64,000 nucleotides of DNA, taken from DATATB01 sp036268995. GTDB taxonomy: Bacteria; Planctomycetota; Planctomycetia; Pirellulales; PNKZ01. How positions within the stretch are numbered: the stretch's first letter is position 1; each line of letters opens with the position of its first letter. The stretch lies in assembly GCA_036268995.1 (NCBI GenBank), contig DATATB010000048.1, positions 1 through 64,000 on the forward strand, in the 5' to 3' direction. A program made the translations under genes and the position numbers. Below the pieces are notes generated by a model that was not told the origin of the DNA, did not search any database, and saw nothing but the letters and a program-made list of their open reading frames with translations. Positions 23,907 to 32,601 of the stretch are shown here, one piece after another.

Positions 23907-25679
23907 ATGGAAGACATGGCATGGGCCCGCATGCGGCGGCTTTCGCCGCGGCGCAAATCGAGCGAAGCACACGACCTGGCCGGGCTGGTCGACGAGCAGC
24001 TCAAGCATTTCGGCATCGACGCCGCCACGCCGTTCGGACAGGCGCTGGCCGATTGTGCCCGCGCCATGTACGAGACCGAAGTGAATCTCGACCGGCTGTG
24101 GCGGCTGACGCTGGAGCAGATTGATTCGCTCGATCGTTCGGACCGCATCGCCTGGTTCAATGCCAAGAAGTTTCTGGCCTTTCAACTGGCCAAGCTGCTG
24201 GACTTGCTGCAAAACCCCTCGCGCAGCACGTACCAGGCGCTCGGCTACGGCTCTACGACGCTGTCGGCCAAGGGGCCGTACGCGGTGTTCGACAACGTCA
24301 CGGCCATCTTCTCGGCCAATCCCGTGATTGCCCGCACGGCCACGTACATTTATGCCTGCGCCGAGTGGATCGAAGACGCCTTCCAGGGCAAGGAGCTGCT
24401 GCTCGAGATCTACTCGCGGCTGCTGAATCCCACTTCGGTGTCGCTGGCCAATCACATCGTCGATCTCGAGGCGGGCCCCTACACGCGGCAGTATTTCGCC
24501 TGGAACTTCAACAGCGGCATGGCCGCCATCGACTCGGTGCTGGCTCACGTGTTGGGCCGCGACGACGTGCTGATTACCAGCCGCAACATCTACGGCGGCG
24601 CGCACCAACTGATCCACGACTGGTACGCCAAGCCCGGCAACCTGGCCGTGGGCGTGGAAACGTTCGACGGCTACGATGCCGCCAGCTTTGTCGCCGGCTG
24701 GGAGCGGGCGCAGGCCAAATATGCCGACCGCTTGGCCGCCGGCCGCCGGGCATACGTCTATCTGGAATCGCCCTGCAACCCGCATGGCTACGTGCTGGAC
24801 GTGCCGGCCATCTGCCGCGAGGCCCATGCCCGGGGCCTGCGGGTGATGCTCGACGCCACGGTGGGCACGCCGTTTCTCATCCAGCCGCTGCAACGCGAGG
24901 ATCCGGCCGAGCGCCCGGACTTCGTGATCCACAGCTACACCAAAGACCTGTCGGGCACGGGTTCGGTGATTGCCGGCGTGGTCATCGGCCGCAACGAGGA
25001 CATGTTCTTGCCCAAGGGCGAGCAGGCGCATGGCGTATCGTGGGACCAGACGTTGTTCTGGAACGTGTATTATGTCAAAGGCGCGTTTCTCAATGCGGAC
25101 GCGGCTTTCGAGGTGTTGCAGGGCATGCGTACGCTGGAAGTGCGGATGCTGGCCAAGTGCATCAACACGCTGGTGCTCGTGCGTTTTCTGAACGCGCATC
25201 CTTCAATCACAGTACATTCCAACGTGCTGGAAACGGACCGCAACGCGCCGCTGCGGCACGCGCTGATGCACCAGGGACTGCCGGCCCCGCTATTTACGAT
25301 CGACATCCAGAACGTGCCGCGCGAGGCTTTTCAGCGCTTCTTTGACAACCTGGCTCCCACGTTCGATCACATGATCAGCCTGGGTCAGTCGAACACGATT
25401 GTCAGTTGCCCCGCGCTAACCACGCATTCCGAACTGCGGGCGGAACAGTTGGCCGAGGCCGGCATTTCGCCCACGACGATTCGCTTTGCCGTGGGCGACG
25501 AAGACCCCAAGGACCTGCTGGCGCATTTCGTGGCGGCGGCGCGATTGACGATCGATCCGGCGGTGCCGGGCTTTTCCAGCCAGTTTCTCATGCCGGCCGA
25601 GGCCGATCGCCTGGTGCGAGACTGCTACCTCGAGGCCCATCGCCGCGCGATCGAAGCCCGCCCCCCGCTGAATTATTGA
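23907..25679 (+). CDS. Cys/Met-metabolism PLP-dependent enzyme, extended form
   Basis: The 590-residue protein contains a fold-type I PLP domain of the cystathionine gamma-synthase group: YVYLESPCNPHGYVLDV, VMLDATVGTPFLIQPL and the probable Schiff-base lysine K346 in IHSYTKDLSGTGSVIAG. Usual members have about 400 residues; here about 150 extra residues precede the PLP domain (from ARMRRLSPRRKSSEAHDL). It may catalyse gamma-elimination/replacement or lyase chemistry on sulfur amino acids; the exact substrate cannot be read from sequence. The start is placed at the ATG at 23907 with GGAG eight bases before it, because the longest frame (from 23703) is a translation of the repeat element. Confidence 0.85.
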   Translation: MEDMAWARMRRLSPRRKSSEAHDLAGLVDEQLKHFGIDAATPFGQALADCARAMYETEVNLDRLWRLTLEQIDSLDRSDRIAWFNAKKFLAFQLAKLLDLLQNPSRSTYQALGYGSTTLSAKGPYAVFDNVTAIFSANPVIARTATYIYACAEWIEDAFQGKELLLEIYSRLLNPTSVSLANHIVDLEAGPYTRQYFAWNFNSGMAAIDSVLAHVLGRDDVLITSRNIYGGAHQLIHDWYAKPGNLAVGVETFDGYDAASFVAGWERAQAKYADRLAAGRRAYVYLESPCNPHGYVLDVPAICREAHARGLRVMLDATVGTPFLIQPLQREDPAERPDFVIHSYTKDLSGTGSVIAGVVIGRNEDMFLPKGEQAHGVSWDQTLFWNVYYVKGAFLNADAAFEVLQGMRTLEVRMLAKCINTLVLVRFLNAHPSITVHSNVLETDRNAPLRHALMHQGLPAPLFTIDIQNVPREAFQRFFDNLAPTFDHMISLGQSNTIVSCPALTTHSELRAEQLAEAGISPTTIRFAVGDEDPKDLLAHFVAAARLTIDPAVPGFSSQFLMPAEADRLVRDCYLEAHRRAIEARPPLNY

Positions 25680-25688
25680 CCCCCGCCC

Positions 25689-25767
25689 GTAAAGCCGCGA
25701 CCGCTGGTCGCGGGATCGCGCGCAAACGACAACGCACAAAGACCGCGACCAACGGTCGCGGCTTTAT
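25689..25767. repeat. Inverted-repeat element, TAAAGCCGCGACC family
   Basis: TAAAGCCGCGACCGCTGGTC at the left and GACCGCGACC-AACGGTCGCGGCTTTA at the right form a long palindrome around a 25-base spacer, between the convergent PLP-enzyme and histidine-kinase genes, where it may act as a bidirectional terminator. Short relatives are at 4671-4694 and 28411-28433. Confidence 0.7.
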
Positions 25768-25776
25768 GACACGACT

Positions 25777-27537
25777 TCATCCGGGGATGCGGATCGAGAA
25801 CGTGCTGCCTTCGCCGGCTTTGCTCTCGACGAGCACGCTGCCGTGGTGGGCTTGCACGATGTGCTTGACGATCGAGAGCCCCAGGCCGGTGCCGCCCAGC
25901 TTGCGGCTGCGGGCTCGATCCACGCGATAAAAACGCTCGAAGATTCGCGACAAGTGTTCCGAGGGAATGCCACAGCCCCGGTCGCTGACGCTGATCACCA
26001 CTTCGCCATTGTCGCGCTGGGCGCGAAGCTGAACTTCGCCCCCCTCGTCGCTGTACTTGATGGCGTTTTGCAATAAGTTGATCACGGCCTGTTCCATGAG
26101 CGGCGGGTTGATCTTGGCTTCGACCTCGGCGCCGCAGTCCAACTGCACGCGCACCTGCCGCTCGCCGGCCGTGCCCTGGCAGTCGTATAAGGCCGCTTCC
26201 AGCAGACTGCGCAGCCGCGTGCTCTCCAGGGCCAGGTCTTCCGACTCTTCGCTTTGCTCGATTTTCGACAGGTTGAGCAGGTCTTCGATGATGCTGTTCA
26301 GCCGGTCGGATTGCTTGGCGATGATTTGTAGAAACCGCTGCGCCTCATCGCGGTTCTCGAGCGCGCCGTCCAACAGCGTTTCGATAAAGCCCTTGATCGA
26401 CGTGATGGGCGTTTTCAGCTCGTGTGAGACATTGGCGACAAAGTCGCGGCGCATGCTTTCCAGTTGCCGATAGCGCGTCACGTCGTTGAGCACGATCACG
26501 GCGCCGATGCCGCGGTCCTGGGCATCGCGCAGCGCCGTGGCGTGGGCCTGCAACACGCGTTCGGTATCGCCGCGCATCACGATGTCGGTCTCGACCGGCG
26601 CGGCCGAAAGCAGCGTGTGGTTGATCAACCGGCGCAGCTCCGCGCTGCGAATCACCTCGTGCAGGCTCCGCCCGGCACTTTCGCCCGGCGGGTTGCCCAG
26701 CAGCGCGACGGCGGCGCGGTTCATGCTGATGATGCGATGCTCCGTGTCCACGGCCAGCACGCCTTCGACCATGCTGGCCAGCACGGCCTGCTGCTCGCTG
26801 GCCTGCCGCGTCATGGCCAGCATGCGCTGCTGCGTTTGATCGGCCATTTCGTTGAGCGCTTCGGCCAGGGCGCCCGTTTCTTCGCTGTCGGGCACGGCAA
26901 TCTTGTGCCGTAGCTCGCCGCGGGCAAAGCGCTGGGCGCCGCGCCGCATTTCTTCCAGCGGCCGGCTGATGCGCCGCGCCACCAGCCAGCTCACCCCGGC
27001 GGCCAGCAGCGCAATGGTCAACCCGCCGATGATCACGGCCAGGCGAAAGGCCCGGGTGTCGCGGGTGATCGCGGCCAGCGGCACGGCGGCCCGCACCACG
27101 CCCACGACCCGCCCGTCGCGGCGAACGGGAATCGCCACGTACAGCAGATCGGAGTCCAGCGTCGAGCTATAGCGCGTCGACGATCCGACGCGGCCGGCCA
27201 GCGCCTCGAGCACTTCCGGCCGGTCGGAGTGGTTATCCAGGGGCGCGGTTTTCAGGCTGTCGCAGAGCACGTTGCCATGGCCGTCGATCAGCGTGATGCG
27301 GGTATCGGTCAGCGCGTGGAGCTTGTCGCATACGGGAAGCGGCGTCGAGGCCGCGGTGAAGTCGATGTCGGCCAGGCGGTCGATGATTTCGGCTTGCTCG
27401 CGCAGGTGGTGGCGCATAGCGGCCACGAAGGTGCGTTCCAGCGCCACCGAGGCCAGGCCCGCCACGGCCACCAGCGATGCCAGCGTGATGAGCAGATAGG
27501 ACGGAAAGAGCTGCCAGAGCAGCCGTTTGCGGCGCAT
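25777..27537 (-). CDS. phoR: PhoR-type sensor histidine kinase
   Basis: The 586-residue protein has two membrane helices (about 10-32 and 165-186) bounding an extracytoplasmic sensor loop, then HAMP (187-238), PAS (about 255-360), and HisKA with FVANVSHELKTP (phosphorylated H372). The ATPase domain follows, with NLLQNAIKYS, DRGCGIP and GGTGLGLSIV. Domain order and the partner regulator match the PhoR group, which controls phosphate starvation genes through PhoB. The exact signal is inferred from family resemblance. It ends near the repeat at 25689 and starts three bases after the stop of the response regulator, indicating one transcript. Confidence 0.88.
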   Translation of the reverse strand: MRRKRLLWQLFPSYLLITLASLVAVAGLASVALERTFVAAMRHHLREQAEIIDRLADIDFTAASTPLPVCDKLHALTDTRITLIDGHGNVLCDSLKTAPLDNHSDRPEVLEALAGRVGSSTRYSSTLDSDLLYVAIPVRRDGRVVGVVRAAVPLAAITRDTRAFRLAVIIGGLTIALLAAGVSWLVARRISRPLEEMRRGAQRFARGELRHKIAVPDSEETGALAEALNEMADQTQQRMLAMTRQASEQQAVLASMVEGVLAVDTEHRIISMNRAAVALLGNPPGESAGRSLHEVIRSAELRRLINHTLLSAAPVETDIVMRGDTERVLQAHATALRDAQDRGIGAVIVLNDVTRYRQLESMRRDFVANVSHELKTPITSIKGFIETLLDGALENRDEAQRFLQIIAKQSDRLNSIIEDLLNLSKIEQSEESEDLALESTRLRSLLEAALYDCQGTAGERQVRVQLDCGAEVEAKINPPLMEQAVINLLQNAIKYSDEGGEVQLRAQRDNGEVVISVSDRGCGIPSEHLSRIFERFYRVDRARSRKLGGTGLGLSIVKHIVQAHHGSVLVESKAGEGSTFSIRIPG

Positions 27538-27540
27538 GCA

Positions 27541-28224
27541 CTATTTCTTGAAGCGGTAACCGACCCCGCGCACCGTCTCGATATAGCGGCCGTAATCGCC
27601 CAGTTTGCGCCGCAGGCCGGTCACCTGCACATCGACGGACCGCTCGGTTACAGGATAATCTTCGCCCTTGACGGCGTCGACAATCTGCGACCGCGTAAAT
27701 GCCCAGCCCGGCTTCGAGGCCAGAAAATGCAGCAGCCGAAACTCGGTAAAGGTCAGTTGCAGCGGCTCGTCGGCCAGCGTCACCTCGTGCCGCCCCGCGT
27801 CGATCTTGATCTCGTGGGCTTCGACGATGTTTTCCTGCTCGGCCGAAGCGGGCTTGCGCCGCAGCACGCTCTTGATCCGGGCCACCAACACGCGCGGACT
27901 GAAGGGCTTCGTGACATAGTCGTCGGCCCCCACTTCCAGCCCGCGCACCACGTCCAATTCTTCGGTCTTGGCCGTGAGCATGATGATCGGAATCTGCCGG
28001 GTGCGCGGGTCGGCCCGCAGCATGCGGCACAGTTCCAGGCCGTCGACCCGCGGCAGCATCAGGTCGAGTACGATCAAATCCGGCAATTCCTGCTGGGCTT
28101 CCTTGAGCGCTCGTTCGCCCGAAGCCACGCAGGTGACGCGGTAACCTTCCTTGGTCAGGTTGTAGTTTAACAGTTCGAGCAGATCTTCCTCGTCGTCGAC
28201 GACGAGAATGCGTTCTCGGCTCAT
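27541..28224 (-). CDS. phoB: PhoB/OmpR-type response regulator
   Basis: The 227-residue product from ATG 28224 (MSRERILVVDDEEDLLELL) has a receiver domain with DD at 10-11, phospho-acceptor D54 in LIVLDLMLP, and the conserved Lys in DDYVTKPF. A C-terminal winged-helix DNA-binding domain follows (TEFRLLHFLA, RSVDVQVTGLRRKLG, IETVRGVGYRF). It is phosphorylated by the kinase encoded next to it and binds DNA as a dimer. An alternative ATG at 28275 adds 17 unlikely residues. Assignment to PhoB rather than another OmpR-type regulator rests on the PhoR-like partner. Confidence 0.88.
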   Translation of the reverse strand: MSRERILVVDDEEDLLELLNYNLTKEGYRVTCVASGERALKEAQQELPDLIVLDLMLPRVDGLELCRMLRADPRTRQIPIIMLTAKTEELDVVRGLEVGADDYVTKPFSPRVLVARIKSVLRRKPASAEQENIVEAHEIKIDAGRHEVTLADEPLQLTFTEFRLLHFLASKPGWAFTRSQIVDAVKGEDYPVTERSVDVQVTGLRRKLGDYGRYIETVRGVGYRFKK

Positions 28225-28410
28225 GTAGCGGCTCGGTGGCGACTCAACGGTTGGGTTGGTTGCTATCGATACCATGCGATTGTTAGCCCTGCATTAGGAG
28301 GAGGTTAGGGCGATTCTTTTTCACAAGTTTGCTTGCAATCGAACATACCCACATCGGATTTGGTTCGCAAACCCCCCGCGGCCGCGCGAACACGCGATCG
28401 AATGCAAAAC

Positions 28411-28433
28411 GCGACCCGCGGTCGCGGCTTTAC
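28411..28433. repeat. Short palindrome, TAAAGCCGCGACC family
   Basis: GCGACCCGCGGTCGCGGCTTTA lies at the 3' end of the ATP-grasp-like gene and partly in its C-terminal codons. It shares the GGTCGCGGCTTTA end of the element at 25689-25767. Confidence 0.6.
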
Positions 28434-29965
28434 GGAGCGGCCGGTGCGGGCCGGACAGCCGCTGCGTCGGGTCCGACGAGTCGTCGCGGCGGCCGGCCCA
28501 CGAGCACCGCGCAGATGCCGCCGCGCTGCGCGACGTTGACCACCTGTTTTTGCGAAGCACGACCGACAATGCCGAGCCCGTATTTCGTAGGTGCAAAACC
28601 CATGACCGTATAGAACGGCTCCAGATGCACGTGGCCCTCGCCATCCACCACGGGAAACTCGTTGACCGACAGATTGGCCAGCCGCTGCACCACCCAAGGC
28701 TCCGGCGCTGCCAGCGCAAGGTCCACGGCCTCGTTCCATTGCCGGTCGTCGAGCAAGTGGCCCAAGACCACGCCCTCGCCGCCGTACGCGCGATTGGGCT
28801 TGAGCACCAGCAGCTCACGCGAAGCGCGGGCAAAGCTCACCAGGTCGCCCGTCTCGCCGTCGGCCAGCAGCGTCCGCCGCGGCTGCATCAGCCGCGTCCA
28901 GAGCACGTGCCGGCGAAAGAGCTGCCGCTCTTCGGGCTGGAAGTGCCGGGCCATACAGGCCGGATCGGTCAGCACTTCCCAACAGCTTTTGTGGTCGAAG
29001 TCGCCGGCGATCGACGAGATCACGCGGTTGGAGGCAAACAGGGCTTGGATCGGCGCAATGTCCGTGCCTTGCCGCCCCAGCTCGGCCAGATCGCGAATCT
29101 CGTAATCGCGATAGGCGATGTCGACCGTTTCGCCGCGGTAGCGAACTTCGCCGCCATCGAGCGAGAGCTCCGCGGGATCGGCGTGCATGATCCGCAGCCC
29201 ATGACGATCGTGAAAGTATTCCGCCAGCACCTGTTGCTCGTCGGGCCCTTCGCCGGGCACCGTCGGCTCGATAAAGCACAGGTTGCGCCCGGCCCGGCCG
29301 ATGGCCTCCAGATGGTCGAGCACTTCCTGGATAAACAGTTCGCGTAGATCCTGGCCGACTTCCATTTGCAGTTCGGGATCTTGGGCCTGGATCAGCGGCA
29401 TGACCAGGTCGGCCAGCAGGCGCTCCGACGTCGGCCCGTAATGCAGTCCTCCCACGCCGCACAAGTTCGGCTCCAAAAACTTCAGCGAGTCCTTCCACAT
29501 GGGGCTCGTGAAGTCCACGGTGGCGTCCAAGCGGCCGAACACGGGGTTGTTCTCACGCTGCTGCGGCTGCCAGAAGGCGTGCAGCCACTGCTGTTCGTCG
29601 GCCGATAGCGGCACCATGCGGCGGACTTCCGCGTCGTCCAGATAGAGCTGCGGCAAACGCTTGAGCGCGCCGAGGATCGACAACGAGACAAAGTTCAGAT
29701 AGGCCAACTGCTCGGGCATCACACCCAAGGGCCGGGCCATGACGCGAATCGCCTCGGGCTGCCCATCGCGATAATAGACCAGGTGGCGGCGAAAGGCCTC
29801 GCGGGTCATGCGCTCCAGCAGGTCGACGACGGTCGGCGCGGGCAGGCCATAAAACACCCGGCGGATGCGGCCATCCAGCCCCAAGCCGCTTAAGCCCAGT
29901 TCTTCAGCAGGTGTCAGCGAATGCGTGCCCACAAGCTCACGGATGGCCGGGAAGGGTTTGCCCAT
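28430..29965 (-). CDS. ATP-grasp-like protein of unknown substrate
   Basis: The 511-residue product (MGKPFPAIRELVGTHSL) contains LVLKPNRAYGGEGVVLG, which resembles the ATP-binding lysine and glycine-rich loop of the ATP-grasp fold. LEPNLCGVGGLHYG, YRDYEIRDLAELG and WVVQRLANLSVNEFPV, HVHLEPFYTVMGF suggest the rest of that domain. Circularly permuted ATP-grasp proteins have the same general appearance and often ligate amino acids or peptides; the substrate here is unknown. The longest frame begins at 30100, but its first 45 residues overlap a repeat element. The last 30 residues are Pro/Ala/Arg-rich and repeat-derived. Confidence 0.65.
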   Translation of the reverse strand: MGKPFPAIRELVGTHSLTPAEELGLSGLGLDGRIRRVFYGLPAPTVVDLLERMTREAFRRHLVYYRDGQPEAIRVMARPLGVMPEQLAYLNFVSLSILGALKRLPQLYLDDAEVRRMVPLSADEQQWLHAFWQPQQRENNPVFGRLDATVDFTSPMWKDSLKFLEPNLCGVGGLHYGPTSERLLADLVMPLIQAQDPELQMEVGQDLRELFIQEVLDHLEAIGRAGRNLCFIEPTVPGEGPDEQQVLAEYFHDRHGLRIMHADPAELSLDGGEVRYRGETVDIAYRDYEIRDLAELGRQGTDIAPIQALFASNRVISSIAGDFDHKSCWEVLTDPACMARHFQPEERQLFRRHVLWTRLMQPRRTLLADGETGDLVSFARASRELLVLKPNRAYGGEGVVLGHLLDDRQWNEAVDLALAAPEPWVVQRLANLSVNEFPVVDGEGHVHLEPFYTVMGFAPTKYGLGIVGRASQKQVVNVAQRGGICAVLVGRPPRRLVGPDAAAVRPAPAAP

Positions 29966-30044
29966 GCACGATGAACGCGCATGAGCATAGCACGCACTCG
30001 CGCTCAAACGCCAGCGCGCAACCTGCGTCCGATCCCGCCGGTGA

Positions 30045-30283
30045 GGGCGTCTCGAAAGTAGGTGGAAATCGCTACGCATTAGCCGGCGGCTTCCCGCCAC
30101 GCGTTTTTCCGTAGCCCAGTCCCTTTAGGGCTGGGCTTACCGGCGGCGACCGAAATCCCTCCTTCCCATTCCGATGCGGCCGGTGGCCGCATCGGAATGG
30201 GAAGGAAATTCTCGCGGCCAAGTCGTCCCAGCCCTAAAGGGACTGGGCTACGGAAAGGCCGCCTTGCCTCACCTGCAAATAAG
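30045..30283 (+). repeat. Nested palindromic element, copy A
   Basis: It begins GGGCGTCTCGAAAGTAGGTG and ends ACCTGCAAATAAG. Inside, CGTAGCCCAGTCCCTTTAGG (from 30110) and its inverse (to 30253) flank an inner perfect palindrome CTTCCCATTCCGATGCGGCC with its complement (30161-30204). Copy B, at 62560-62794, is in the opposite orientation and shares the same ends. It occupies the 339-base gap between the ATP-grasp-like gene and the EEP gene. Confidence 0.85.
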
Positions 30284-30304
30284 ACTCCCACACATCCCGC
30301 CGGC

Positions 30305-31033
30305 TCACTTTTCCGGCGCGGCTTGCAAATGAAAGTCGATGACCAGTGGTAAATGGTCCGACGCGGTCCGGCTTAAGCTGGTACGCACGATGCGGGCATG
30401 GCTCACGTCGAGCGCGCCGCGCTGAAAGGCCTTGTCGAGCGATCCGATGGCCATGTAGGCCGGAAACGATCGAAACCGCGACGGCGGAGCGGTGACGTGC
30501 GCGAAGCCGTGCTCGGCAAACGGCCCGGCGGCCAGCGTGTTGCGCCAATCGTTGAAATCACCGACGATTAGCGCCGGCAAATGGGCCGCGCGGGCCAACA
30601 GATGATGTCCCAACAAGTGCCGCACCTGCCAGTGGCGTTCGCGCTCGCCCAGCCCCAAGTGCCAGTTCACCAGGAGCAGCAGTCCCTCGGGCGTCTCGAT
30701 TTCGGCCAGTTGAGCGCCGCGCGGTTTTTTGCGGTGCAGCCGCAACGAGACCTGGTGATGCGCTTGGATCGGCCAGCGCGAGAGCAGCAGGTTGCCATAG
30801 CCGCCGGCCCGCCGCCGCACGTTGAGCTGATACAGGTGGGCCACGGCATGGAATCGCCGGCTGAGCAGCCGCGGCTGATCGTCGAACTGGCTGCGGGCCA
30901 CGTGGCGGTCGACTTCTTGCAGGCAAATCAGGTCGGGGTTTTCCTGCTCGATCACGTCCATCACGCGCTCCAAGCGGTAGCGCCGGTCGCGGCCGCCGAC
31001 GCCCTTGTGGATATTGTAGGTCAACACGCGCAT
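30305..31033 (-). CDS. Endonuclease/exonuclease/phosphatase (EEP) family protein
   Basis: The 242-residue protein has the EEP signatures MRVLTYNIHKGVGG (Asn), DLICLQEVDRH (metal-binding Glu), LVNWHLGLGERERHWQ, LIVGDFNDWRN (GDFN) and SRTASDHLPLVIDF (SDHLP catalytic Asp/His). Members hydrolyse phosphodiesters in nucleic acids, inositol phosphates or phospholipids. Its position 24 bases downstream of a cardiolipin synthase-like gene makes a lipid role plausible, but this is inference. No signal peptide is visible. Its 3' end lies just beyond the nested palindrome at 30045-30283. Confidence 0.9.
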   Translation of the reverse strand: MRVLTYNIHKGVGGRDRRYRLERVMDVIEQENPDLICLQEVDRHVARSQFDDQPRLLSRRFHAVAHLYQLNVRRRAGGYGNLLLSRWPIQAHHQVSLRLHRKKPRGAQLAEIETPEGLLLLVNWHLGLGERERHWQVRHLLGHHLLARAAHLPALIVGDFNDWRNTLAAGPFAEHGFAHVTAPPSRFRSFPAYMAIGSLDKAFQRGALDVSHARIVRTSLSRTASDHLPLVIDFHLQAAPEK

Positions 31034-31057
31034 CGGTGACTCATAGCTACGGGGGGC

Positions 31058-32533
31058 TCACAGGTAGGGACTCAACAGCCGGGCGACACCATCGCGCAGT
31101 TTAATTGGCAGCGGCCGGCCGTCTACGTCGGCTCGCGAAAGCAGCTGGCTACGCGATTGCTTGTCGTCGAGTACGCGGCCCAGCGACTCGGCCAACTGCC
31201 GGTCGTAGCACTCGATGTTGAACTCGAAATTCAGCCGCAGGCTGCGCGGATCCCAATTGCCCGAGCCCACCAGGCTCCACACGCGATCGACCAGCATCAG
31301 TTTCGTATGCTCAAACGGCGGCGGCACCAGCCAGACGCGGCAGCCGTACTCGAGCACTTGCCAGAGCAATGCCGTCGATGCCCATTGCACGAGCGCCAAG
31401 TTATTGTGCCGCGGCAGCAAAATATCGACCTGCACGCCGCGCATCACCGCCACGTTCAGCGACTCGATCAGCGGCGCGTCGGGCAGAAAATAGGGCGTGA
31501 TGATCTGCACGCGCGATTCGGCGCAGGCCAGCGCCCCCAGCAACGTCAGCCGCAGCTTGTCGTGATCTTCGTCCGGACCGTCGCTGATGCCGCGCGCCAA
31601 CACCTCGCCGGCCGCCTCGAGCCTGGGAAACCACGTTTCACCGGTCAGCGATTCGTGCGTCGAATACTCCCAATCGTCGGCAAACACTTGTTGCAAATGG
31701 GCCACGACCGGCCCGGCTACGCGAAAGTGAACGTCGGCGATCGAAGCCACGCGTTTGATCTTGAAATCCGCCGACTCGCGAATGTTCATCCCGCCGGTAA
31801 AGCCCAGGCGGCCGTCGCAGACCATGATCTTGCGATGGCTGCGGAGATTCGAATACGCGAACCGCACGGGCACCAGTGCCGGCATGAACCGGGCCACCGG
31901 CACGTCCGAGGCCCGCAAAACTCCGATGATCGACGGCAGGCTGTAGCGCGCGCCGATATCGTCGATCAGCACCCGCACTTGCACGCCACGGCGTACGGCG
32001 CGGGCCAGGGCATCGGCGAAACGCCGGCCCGTCGGGTCGTTATTGAAAATGTACGTGCACAGCGAGATCGAGTGCTCGGCCGCTTCGATGGCTTCGAGCA
32101 TCGCCGGGTACGCCTGGTCGCCGCCTACCAACGAGGTCACGTGGTTTCCGGCCAGCAGCGGCCGGCCGGTGAGCTTCTTGCCCACGCGCACCAGCTCGCG
32201 CAGGTGAGTGTCATCGCCCAGCACGCCGGCAATCGCCTCGTCCGAGGCAATGTTTTGATGCTCGCGCCGCAACGCATACGTCTGGTCGCCGCGCAGCACG
32301 CGGGCTTTGCGGCGAATGCGGTTGATGCCCAGCCAAACGTACAACAAGGTCCCGACAATCGGCGCCAGCCAAATGACGCCCACCCAGGCGATTGCCGCCC
32401 GCGTGTCACGCTTGTGCAGTACGGCGTGTGCTGACGCGACCAACGTGAGCAAGGTCAGGAGCACCGCGCCGATGTGTGGCCAGAATTGCCACAGGTCGGA
32501 CCATTGCCAGGTTGCCAGTGCCAGGTCAAGCAT
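31058..32533 (-). CDS. cls: Cardiolipin synthase-like phospholipase D family protein
   Basis: The 491-residue protein has two N-terminal membrane helices (about 14-33 and 47-69; the second block AIAWVGVIWLAPIVGTLLYV fits the PLD nuclease N-terminal domain) and two HKD motifs. These are HRKIMVCDGRLGFTGGMN and HTKLMLVDRVWSLVGSGNWD. This matches bacterial Cls, which joins two phosphatidylglycerols to make cardiolipin. It is followed by the EEP gene in the same orientation. No notable oddity is visible. Confidence 0.9.
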   Translation of the reverse strand: MLDLALATWQWSDLWQFWPHIGAVLLTLLTLVASAHAVLHKRDTRAAIAWVGVIWLAPIVGTLLYVWLGINRIRRKARVLRGDQTYALRREHQNIASDEAIAGVLGDDTHLRELVRVGKKLTGRPLLAGNHVTSLVGGDQAYPAMLEAIEAAEHSISLCTYIFNNDPTGRRFADALARAVRRGVQVRVLIDDIGARYSLPSIIGVLRASDVPVARFMPALVPVRFAYSNLRSHRKIMVCDGRLGFTGGMNIRESADFKIKRVASIADVHFRVAGPVVAHLQQVFADDWEYSTHESLTGETWFPRLEAAGEVLARGISDGPDEDHDKLRLTLLGALACAESRVQIITPYFLPDAPLIESLNVAVMRGVQVDILLPRHNNLALVQWASTALLWQVLEYGCRVWLVPPPFEHTKLMLVDRVWSLVGSGNWDPRSLRLNFEFNIECYDRQLAESLGRVLDDKQSRSQLLSRADVDGRPLPIKLRDGVARLLSPYL

Positions 32534-32601
32534 GCAAAAGTTTCAGAGCAGAATGGTTAGCAGTCTTATGCGCGCCGGGCCGCAGCGGCACGACTACTGT
32601 A

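Noticed and set aside
28225..28320. A PhoB-binding (Pho box) site upstream of the response regulator gene
   Set aside because: Direct repeats resembling CTNTCAT were sought and not found; the GAGGAGGTTAGGG stretch is not a convincing box.
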